A stretch of 6,089 bases of DNA from Candidatus Hydrogenedentes bacterium CG07_land_8_20_14_0_80_42_17 (lineage in GTDB: Bacteria; UBA8481), in NCBI GenBank assembly GCA_002780065.1, contig PEWQ01000104.1:1-6089 (forward strand), read 5' to 3'. Of the stretch, positions 1 to 4,815 are shown in pieces. Below the pieces are notes generated by a model that had not been told where the DNA came from, ran no database searches, and saw only the letters and a list, made by a program, of their open reading frames with translations. The translations under genes and the position numbers were made by a program. Within the stretch, counting starts at the first letter, position 1; every line of letters starts with the position of its first letter.

Positions 1-402
1 AGTCATAATCTGGGAACCTGTTTTTATCTCTGCATTCGTTTTTAAATCGGACCATCCGGCTAAATCGCTGCTCTTAAATCTGATTGCTCCGGCAATTTTC
101 CGCAATGATGGAACGCCCTGTAGATGCATAATTGAAGCGCTGCTTGAGGATGTGGAGAAAACTGATGAAGTGCCTTCAGCATCAGGAATTATCAGAGACT
201 GCCCTTCTTTCAATCGCCTTGGATCGGATATGCCGTTCAGATCGGCAAGCTCTTGCCAGCGGTTAATGTCTCCTAGCTCCCGCACCGCAATAATAGACAA
301 TGATTCGCCGCGCTTGACCGTTATCTCTTTGGCGATTGCGCCGCCTGCTAAAGCGAATACAAAAGCAAAAATTGAAAAACTGTAGATTAATTTTTTTGTC
401 AT
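1..402 (-). CDS. LysM-FecR domain secreted protein, 5' part (runs off left edge)
   Basis: This is an open reading frame of 134 codons without a stop, continuing past the left edge. Residues 1-24 form a signal peptide: a basic start (MTKK), a hydrophobic core rich in F, A and L, and an AIA-K cleavage-like site. Residues about 26-73 are a LysM peptidoglycan-binding domain (VKRGESLSIIA, then RWQELADLNG, then LKEGQSLIIPD). A Ser/Thr-rich linker follows (about 75-92). Residues from about 98 read VPSLRKIAG...GWSDLKTNAEIKTGSQI, which resembles the opening of a FecR domain (GxWxxL...G..I.TG). I infer an exported or periplasmic protein that binds the cell wall; its exact function is not known. ATG 402 was chosen over ATG 408 because a GAG lies 6 nt before 402 but directly abuts 408. 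It begins 28 bp after trpG on the same strand, so it is probably cotranscribed. Confidence 0.85.
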   Translation of the reverse strand, partial: MTKKLIYSFSIFAFVFALAGGAIAKEITVKRGESLSIIAVRELGDINRWQELADLNGISDPRRLKEGQSLIIPDAEGTSSVFSTSSSSASIMHLQGVPSLRKIAGAIRFKSSDLAGWSDLKTNAEIKTGSQIMT

Positions 403-430
403 AATCATCTCGATAAAAGTCTATATCCAA

Positions 431-1048
431 TCACGGCAAGATGTCCAAAAAATTCTGCAATATTTTATGACCTGATTTTGTGAGAATTGATTCCGGATGA
501 AACTGAACTCCTTCGGTCAAATGAGTTATGTGCCTTATGCCCATAGGAGGCTCAGAATTTTCAGCGCCTTCGACTCGAGAGTCATTGACTCGATAGTCAT
601 CGACTCTAGCGGTGACGACTAAACAATTCGGCAGACTCTTTTCCTCTACGCAGAGCGAATGATAACGAGTTGCCGTAAATGGGTTCGGAAGCCCTTTGAA
701 GATACTTTTGCCGTCATGCGCGATATTCGAGGTTTTACCATGCATAATTTTCGGAGCTCGGATAATTTTTGCGCCGAAGGCCGCACCGATGGCTTGATGC
801 CCGAGACATACTCCGAGAATTGGAATTTTACCCGACCACATCTTTATAAGCTCGACAGAAACTCCTGCCTCGCTTGGAGTGCAAGGGCCGGGTGAAATAA
901 TTATCCCGTTTACATTCAATGAGGAAACTTCGCCGGACGTGATGCTGTCATTTCTCTTTACAATTAATTCCGCTCCGAGTTCGCCAAGATATTGCACAAG
1001 GTTGTACGTGAACGAATCGTAGTTGTCTATTACAAGTAATCGTTTCAT
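431..1048 (-). CDS. trpG: Anthranilate synthase glutamine amidotransferase subunit (TrpG)
   Basis: Class I glutamine amidotransferase of 205 residues. It supplies ammonia from glutamine to TrpE for anthranilate synthesis in the cytoplasm. The start reads MKRLLVIDNYDSFTYNLVQY, typical of TrpG/PabA. The oxyanion region is SPGPCTP (52-58). The nucleophile Cys81 lies in GVCLGHQAIG, RYHSL is at 128-132, and His184 and Glu186 of the triad lie in GVQFHPESILT. ATG 1048 was preferred to an upstream in-frame ATG at 1066 because the family begins here, an AGAGG sits 7 nt upstream, and its ATGA overlaps the trpE stop by 4 nt, implying translational coupling. Oddity: residues about 148-162 are a repeated pentapeptide (RVDDY RVNDS RVEGA) encoded by a 15-bp tandem repeat, lengthening a normally short loop before MGIRH by about 14 residues. 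In many bacteria TrpG also serves PabB (folate), so a dual role is possible. Confidence 0.95.
   Translation of the reverse strand: MKRLLVIDNYDSFTYNLVQYLGELGAELIVKRNDSITSGEVSSLNVNGIIISPGPCTPSEAGVSVELIKMWSGKIPILGVCLGHQAIGAAFGAKIIRAPKIMHGKTSNIAHDGKSIFKGLPNPFTATRYHSLCVEEKSLPNCLVVTARVDDYRVNDSRVEGAENSEPPMGIRHITHLTEGVQFHPESILTKSGHKILQNFLDILP
572..616. repeat. 15-bp tandem repeat inside trpG (three copies)
   Basis: Three 15-bp units begin at 572, 587 and 602 on the plus strand, each starting GACTC. The first two read GACTCGAGAGTCATT and GACTCGATAGTCATC; the third (GACTCTAGCGGTGAC) has diverged. Each of the first two units holds a short inverted repeat (GACT..AGTC). Because the period is a multiple of three, trpG stays open and the repeat is read as RVDDY, RVNDS, RVEGA on the minus strand. 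Four GANTC sites fall within 35 bp. Confidence 0.85.
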
Positions 1049-2523
1049 AAACCAGCCTCTGCCCAATCCAGAGCCTTTATCATGGCACGAGCTTTATTCA
1101 TTGTCTCTTCATATTCGAGTTCAGGAACTGAATCGTGAACGATGCCGGCTCCAACTTGAACATACGCCTTTCCGTCGCAAACTAAAATCGTTCTCAATAT
1201 GATAGCTGTATCTGCGTTTCCCTCGAACCCGATGTATCCGGCGGCTCCTGCGTAAGGCCCGCGGCCGGTCGGTTCGAGTTCGCGGATTATTTCCATCGCG
1301 CGAATTTTCGGAGCGCCGGAGACTGTGCCGGCCGGAAATGCTGATCTGATTACATCGAAGGCATTTTGATTTTTACTTAGTTCTCCCGTGACATTGGAGA
1401 CGATATGCATTACGTGACTGTATCTCTCGATGACCATCAGTTCGTCCACATGCACACTCCCGTGCTCAGATACCCTTCCGACATCGTTGCGCCCAAGATC
1501 CACAAGCATGATATGTTCGGCGCACTCTTTCTCATCTTTCAAAAGTTCTTGTTCAAGGGCAAGATCTTTTTCAGCAGTATTTCCTCTAGGCCGCGTGCCT
1601 GCGATTGGCCTCAAGGTTATCTTTTTATTTTCGATTCGCACCATGACTTCTGGAGAAGAGCCGACCAGAGCAAAGGATTTGAATGAGCCGTGCGGAGGAA
1701 ATTTCAAATAGAACATATACGGAGAAGGGTTGATTGCTCGCAATGTTCTGTAAATCTCGAACGGCGTAGCGGTAGAATTGCGTTCGAGTCTTTGCGACAA
1801 TACAACTTGAAAAATATCTCCGGCGAGAATGTATTCTTTTGCCTGCTTTACTGCAGATATAAAATCTTCACGTTCAAAACTGCTTTTGATCGGAGACGCT
1901 TGAGATTCTGACGGAGGCGAAGCGGAACCAGGTACAGGAAAATTTTTTGGATACGAAAGTTTCTTCAATAAATCACTCAATTCTTCTTTGGCTTTGTTGT
2001 ATGAAGTTTCGGGATCACCATTAACTTTTGCATTGGATATGAGAATTAATCTTCTCTTTATCGAATCGAATACAAGAAGTTTTCCTGCGACGATGAATGC
2101 GGCATCGGGAAGAGGAAGTGAAGGCTTCGGAAATTTTTTGTAAGTCTTGCCGACTTTTGGCTCGAAATACGAGATGCAGTCGTATCCGACGAATCCGACT
2201 GCTCCGCCGATGAACCGGGGCAGATCCGGATTTCTGTAAGGCTTCAACGCTGAAAAATAGTTTTCGATTTCGAGCAGAGGGTCTTTGCCTGAGGAGTAAA
2301 GAATTTTCCATGAGTCTAGTCCGATAAAAGAATATCGTCCCATCTTCTCACCGCCCTCTACCGATTCAAGAAGAAAACCCGGTTCGTCTCCGACTATGTT
2401 GACGTAAGCTGAGATCGGTGTGAGCGTGTCGGCGAGCACCTCGGTGTAAACCGGAATGAGATTGTAATTCTTTGATAAAGATTTAAATTCGTCGAGACTT
2501 GGTTCAAATTTAATTTTAGTCAT
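1045..2523 (-). CDS. trpE: Anthranilate synthase component I (TrpE)
   Basis: Chorismate-utilising subunit of 492 residues that makes anthranilate from chorismate and TrpG-derived ammonia, the committed step of tryptophan synthesis. The N-terminal domain carries LLES (51-54) followed by RYSFIG (63-68), the known site of tryptophan feedback inhibition, so the enzyme is probably allosterically regulated. The catalytic domain (about 216-490) has LRPIAGTRPRG (304-314), DLGRND (342-347), RYSHVMH (367-373), PAGTVSGAPK (397-406) and PELEYEET (467-474). The Ala in PIAGT, where aminodeoxychorismate synthase PabB has Lys (PIKGT), supports TrpE over PabB. The two domains are joined by a Pro/Ser-rich linker (about 194-216). 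ATG 2523 was chosen over in-frame ATG 2583 because homology starts near there and it overlaps the hisIE stop by 8 bp. No good Shine-Dalgarno precedes it, so translation probably depends on coupling to the gene upstream. Confidence 0.96.
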   Translation of the reverse strand: MTKIKFEPSLDEFKSLSKNYNLIPVYTEVLADTLTPISAYVNIVGDEPGFLLESVEGGEKMGRYSFIGLDSWKILYSSGKDPLLEIENYFSALKPYRNPDLPRFIGGAVGFVGYDCISYFEPKVGKTYKKFPKPSLPLPDAAFIVAGKLLVFDSIKRRLILISNAKVNGDPETSYNKAKEELSDLLKKLSYPKNFPVPGSASPPSESQASPIKSSFEREDFISAVKQAKEYILAGDIFQVVLSQRLERNSTATPFEIYRTLRAINPSPYMFYLKFPPHGSFKSFALVGSSPEVMVRIENKKITLRPIAGTRPRGNTAEKDLALEQELLKDEKECAEHIMLVDLGRNDVGRVSEHGSVHVDELMVIERYSHVMHIVSNVTGELSKNQNAFDVIRSAFPAGTVSGAPKIRAMEIIRELEPTGRGPYAGAAGYIGFEGNADTAIILRTILVCDGKAYVQVGAGIVHDSVPELEYEETMNKARAMIKALDWAEAGL

Positions 2524-3145
2524 TGACGGGTGGAGGAGCATTTCTGCGCTTGCCTCTTCGCTTTTGCAGTTCCAATAAAACATCGGACAGCTCGATGCCG
2601 TGACGCAATAGAAGAAGCATTGAATGAAAGAGGAGATCTGCGACTTCTTCAGCTAAATTGACGACGTCCCAGTGTTTGGATGCCTCGACAACCTCGAGAG
2701 ATTCTTCGATAATCTTCTCTCGAATTTTTTCAGGATTCCCTTTCAAGAGTTTTGCAGTGTAGGAATGCGGGTCTTTTGAGTCCATTCTGCCTTTTAGAAC
2801 AGTCTCTATCTCATCGAGCAGCAACGGCCCGGGACGATTGCATTCGCCGAACAGCGAATGAGTAAAGAATGTTGGATTTTCAGTTCCGTTTACCGGAGCA
2901 TTTACTTTACAGAGATATAAAAGTGCTTTCCCGTCTTTCGAGGCTTTAATCTCTTCGACCTCAAGCTCTTTTTTTTCTATGAGAGCATTATTCTCGCCGA
3001 TGAGACATACATGCTTTCGCTTTTTAGTTTCGAGCAGAGCTTTTTCGTCAGTATATGCGTGCAGAATCACAGCGCCATGTGGCGACTGCTGGAGTATAAC
3101 CGGTATTAGCTCTCCAACCCCGAATTTTAATTCTATAGTTGACAT
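2516..3145 (-). CDS. hisIE: HisIE-like protein: intact HisE domain, degenerate HisI domain
   Basis: Protein of 209 residues with the two-domain layout of bifunctional HisIE (histidine synthesis, steps 2 and 3). The HisE half (about 108-196) is well kept: LDEIETVLKGR, DPHSYTAKLL, the acidic motif E147-E148-x-x-E151 and E167-x-x-D170, the usual Mg-binding set of phosphoribosyl-ATP pyrophosphohydrolase. The HisI half (about 9-100) keeps the fold signature (GELIPVILQ...GAVILHAYTDEKALLET) but not the catalytic residues. The DCDxD motif is replaced by SKDGK (69-73), GETSGN is absent, and the CHxGxxxC segment is replaced by PTFFTHSLFG (91-100). None of the three zinc cysteines aligns. I infer an active pyrophosphohydrolase with an inactive or repurposed cyclohydrolase domain. 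It is first in an overlapping set with trpE and trpG. The start at 3145 fits the family; an in-frame ATG at 3205 would add 20 residues that begin in a repeat array. No Shine-Dalgarno is visible. Confidence 0.85.
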   Translation of the reverse strand: MSTIELKFGVGELIPVILQQSPHGAVILHAYTDEKALLETKKRKHVCLIGENNALIEKKELEVEEIKASKDGKALLYLCKVNAPVNGTENPTFFTHSLFGECNRPGPLLLDEIETVLKGRMDSKDPHSYTAKLLKGNPEKIREKIIEESLEVVEASKHWDVVNLAEEVADLLFHSMLLLLRHGIELSDVLLELQKRRGKRRNAPPPVND

Positions 3146-3151
3146 AATAGA

Positions 3152-3180
3152 ATCGTATGATTGAAATTTGCCGGCGTCAA
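3152..3180 (-). promoter_or_regulatory. Candidate sigma-70-type promoter for hisIE-trpEG
   Basis: On the minus strand, TTGACG (3180-3175) is followed after exactly 17 nt by TACGAT (3157-3152), matching the -35 and -10 consensus at 5 and 4 of 6 positions. Only 6 nt separate the -10 box from ATG 3145. Transcription would then start at or next to the start codon, giving a leaderless message, which agrees with the missing Shine-Dalgarno. The -35 box overlaps the truncated last unit of the adjacent 17-bp array. This is a prediction from sequence only. Confidence 0.45.
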
Positions 3181-3271
3181 GAATCCATTGATTCAAAGAA
3201 TCCATTGATTCAAGGAATCCATTGATTCAAGGAATCCATTGATTCAAGGAATCCATTGATTCAAGGAATCC
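3177..3271. repeat. 17-bp tandem repeat array in divergent intergenic region
   Basis: On the minus strand the unit is GGATTCCTTGAATCAAT. There are four identical copies, a fifth with one change (CCTTG to CTTTG), and a partial sixth (GGATTCTTGA), in all 95 bp. Each unit contains the inverted repeat GATTC-3 nt-GAATC, and neighbouring units form GAATC-4 nt-GATTC, so every half-unit is a GANTC site (eleven in 95 bp). There are no unique spacers, so it is not a CRISPR array. It lies between the divergently transcribed hisIE and nfu genes, with a candidate promoter at each edge. It could be an operator array, a methylation cluster or a neutral repeat with variable copy number. Confidence 0.92.
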
Positions 3272-3300
3272 TTGATTTTAAATTCCAAGAGAGAGACAAT
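3272..3300 (+). promoter_or_regulatory. Candidate promoter for nfu-panE-regulator operon
   Basis: TTGATT (3272-3277) and GACAAT (3295-3300) are separated by 17 nt, each matching 4 of 6 consensus bases. This would leave an untranslated leader of about 27 nt containing the nfu ribosome binding site. The -35 box directly abuts the end of the 17-bp array, whose units also contain TTGATT. The match is modest, and the call rests mainly on its placement. Confidence 0.3.
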
Positions 3301-3321
3301 AAAGTAAAAATTAACTAAATT

Positions 3322-3327
3322 GAGGAG
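3322..3327 (+). promoter_or_regulatory. Ribosome binding site of nfu
   Basis: GAGGAG lies 6 nt before ATG 3334, a strong Shine-Dalgarno match that fixes the nfu start. It contrasts with hisIE and trpE on the other strand, which lack such a site. Confidence 0.85.
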
Positions 3328-3333
3328 AAACAA

Positions 3334-3861
3334 ATGAAGATAATTTCATCTGAACAGACCCCAAATCCTAATGCCATAAAGTTTATTCTTGATGGAAAAA
3401 TTTTAGATGATGGTTCCAGACAGTTTGATTCTGCTTCGAAAGTTGGAGAGGATTTAATAGCCTTGGCGCTTTTTAAAGTCAAGTCGGTTAAATCAGTTTA
3501 TTACCGCGATGATTTTATTACTGTCGAAAATAAGGATCCGCTTGAATGGGATCGCATTAGAACAGTCATAGAAAAAACTGTTGAAGAATTGGAATCAGTT
3601 AAATCAGGTTCAGATAAATCTAAAAAATCAGACAATAAACTTTTGCTTCGAATCGAGTCATTACTCGATGAACGGGTTCGGCCATTTCTTGCAAACGACG
3701 GAGGCGGCTTGGATGTTTTGGGACTCGATGGAAAAAATCTCATGATACGCTATGAAGGCGCCTGTGGAGGCTGTCCTCATGCAATAATGGGTACTTTGCA
3801 TTCAATACAGAATTTGTTGAGAGAAGAGATCGATTCTGAACTGAATGTGATTCCGGCATAG
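3334..3861 (+). CDS. nfu: Nfu-type iron-sulfur cluster scaffold/carrier protein
   Basis: Protein of 175 residues with two domains. Residues 1-about 88 match the N-terminal Nfu domain (opening EQTPNPNAIKFILDG; then VKSVYYRDDFITVEN), found in Nfu proteins of mitochondria and many bacteria. A Lys/Ser/Asp-rich linker follows (about 89-102). Residues about 104-175 are the NifU C-terminal domain, with RPFLANDGGGLDVLG and the cluster-binding motif C144-G-G-C147-P. The family binds a transient 4Fe-4S (or 2Fe-2S) cluster through the CxxC of a dimer and hands it to apoproteins in the cytoplasm. No other isc/suf gene is in view, so this looks like a stand-alone carrier. It is the first gene of the rightward set; panE begins 13 bp after its stop. 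It differs from full NifU of nitrogen fixers, which has IscU-like and ferredoxin-like domains. Confidence 0.93.
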   Translation: MKIISSEQTPNPNAIKFILDGKILDDGSRQFDSASKVGEDLIALALFKVKSVKSVYYRDDFITVENKDPLEWDRIRTVIEKTVEELESVKSGSDKSKKSDNKLLLRIESLLDERVRPFLANDGGGLDVLGLDGKNLMIRYEGACGGCPHAIMGTLHSIQNLLREEIDSELNVIPA

Positions 3862-3862
3862 C

Positions 3863-3867
3863 GGGGA
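3863..3867 (+). promoter_or_regulatory. Ribosome binding site supporting the TTG start of panE
   Basis: GGGGA followed by AAG sits 7 nt before TTG 3875. No in-frame ATG or GTG occurs between the nfu stop and the Rossmann motif. A nearby GTG (3870) is in another frame and hits a stop after six codons. This decides the TTG start. Confidence 0.6.
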
Positions 3868-3874
3868 AAGTGAA

Positions 3875-4813
3875 TTGCATTTTGCTGTAATCGGAGCAGG
3901 AGCTGTCGGGGGATATTACGGCGGCAGACTTGCTTCTCATGGCAATGAGGTGCATTTTCTTTACCGCTCTGAGTATGATTATGTGAAGAAAAATGGAGTC
4001 GAAGTCAGAAGTTGCCATGGCGACTTTAAATTTCGGCCGCTCGCTTACAAATCAGTATTTGAAATGCCGCGAGTGGATGTTGTAATTGTTGCTTTAAAAA
4101 GTTTTCATACAAAATATTTAACTGAACTTTTACCGCCAATAATTAATTCTGAGACATTAATTCTTGATATTCAAAATGGATTAGGCAATGAAGATTTTAT
4201 TGCTGAGCATTTTGGAGGCGACAGAATTATTGCCGGCTCTGCGTTCATCTGTTCTGAACGAATAGCTCCAGGAGTGATTTCTCACACTGCGGAAGGCACT
4301 TTGAAAATTGGCTGGTATAAACCTGAAGGAAAAGACAATTCGATATTGGAGAAAGTTGCATCTATTTTTAAAAATTGCGGTGTAAACGCGCTTGTAAATC
4401 CTCGCGGCATCGAGATTAAGTGGGCAAAACTTATCTGGAATGTCGCTTTCAACGGGCTTTCGGTTTATTATGGAGGAATAACGACGGCCGATATTCTTGC
4501 CGATTCTGAAAAGACGAAATTCGCCGAAAGACTAATGAGCGAGGTGATAGAATCTGCAGAATCGGACGGAGTAAAATTGGATTCGCAATTAATAGAAAAG
4601 AATTTTTCTGTGACGCGGAGCATGAACGCATACAGAACTTCGATGACGGTTGATTTTTTGAAGGGGAGAGAATTGGAGATATCTGCTATGCTTGCTGAGC
4701 CTTTTAGGAGGGGAACTTCAGCAGGAAAGAATTTGCCGAATATGAGGGAACTGATTAGAGGCGTTCGAGCTAGAGTTGAAGAACGAAACCTGAAATTGAA
4801 AGGGGAGGAGTAA
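3875..4813 (+). CDS. panE: 2-dehydropantoate 2-reductase (ketopantoate reductase)
   Basis: Protein of 312 residues that reduces ketopantoate to pantoate with NADPH, on the route to pantothenate and coenzyme A. The N-terminal Rossmann domain begins at once: HFAVIGAGAVGGYYGGRLA, with GxGxxG at 7-12. VALKSFHT (72-79) and QNGLGNED (100-107) follow, both family hallmarks. The C-terminal helical domain holds the catalytic lysine region IKWAKLIWNVAFN, with Lys185, Asn189 and Asn193, and SMTVDFLKGRELEI (256-269), where Glu268 matches the substrate-binding glutamate of E. coli PanE. Where E. coli has TEID this protein has LEIS, a minor departure. The start is TTG. The end overlaps the ribosome binding site of the following regulator gene. 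PanE-like reductases sometimes act on other 2-keto acids, so the substrate is inferred from family membership; panB and panC are not in the window. Confidence 0.88.
   Translation: MHFAVIGAGAVGGYYGGRLASHGNEVHFLYRSEYDYVKKNGVEVRSCHGDFKFRPLAYKSVFEMPRVDVVIVALKSFHTKYLTELLPPIINSETLILDIQNGLGNEDFIAEHFGGDRIIAGSAFICSERIAPGVISHTAEGTLKIGWYKPEGKDNSILEKVASIFKNCGVNALVNPRGIEIKWAKLIWNVAFNGLSVYYGGITTADILADSEKTKFAERLMSEVIESAESDGVKLDSQLIEKNFSVTRSMNAYRTSMTVDFLKGRELEISAMLAEPFRRGTSAGKNLPNMRELIRGVRARVEERNLKLKGEE
4801..4810 (+). promoter_or_regulatory. Ribosome binding site of the response regulator gene
   Basis: AGGGGAGGAG lies inside the last codons of panE and ends 5 nt before ATG 4816. The panE stop (4811-4813) and the next start are 2 bp apart, so translation of the two is probably coupled. 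Confidence 0.8.
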
Positions 4814-4815
4814 TC

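Noticed and set aside
659-895. Plus-strand open frame across trpG
   Set aside because: It is antisense to the conserved TrpG catalytic region and has no family features.
1049-1066. Extended trpG start at 1066
   Set aside because: MGRGWF is not family-like, whereas ATG 1048 has the ATGA junction and an AGAGG site.
431-2523. PabA/PabB (folate) identity for the TrpG/TrpE pair
   Set aside because: The PIAGT motif (Ala, not the Lys of PIKGT) and the LLES tryptophan-binding motif support anthranilate synthase.
2524-2583. Extended trpE start at 2583
   Set aside because: It would overlap hisIE by 68 bp, and the extra residues lie in the hisIE C-terminal coding region; homology begins near ATG 2523.
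3146-3205. 20-residue N-terminal extension of the HisIE-like protein from ATG 3205
   Set aside because: It begins inside the tandem repeat, has no Shine-Dalgarno, and the HisI fold starts after ATG 3145; a promoter candidate overlaps it.
3177-3271. CRISPR-like periodic array
   Set aside because: The 17-bp units follow each other directly with no unique spacers, and no cas gene is present.
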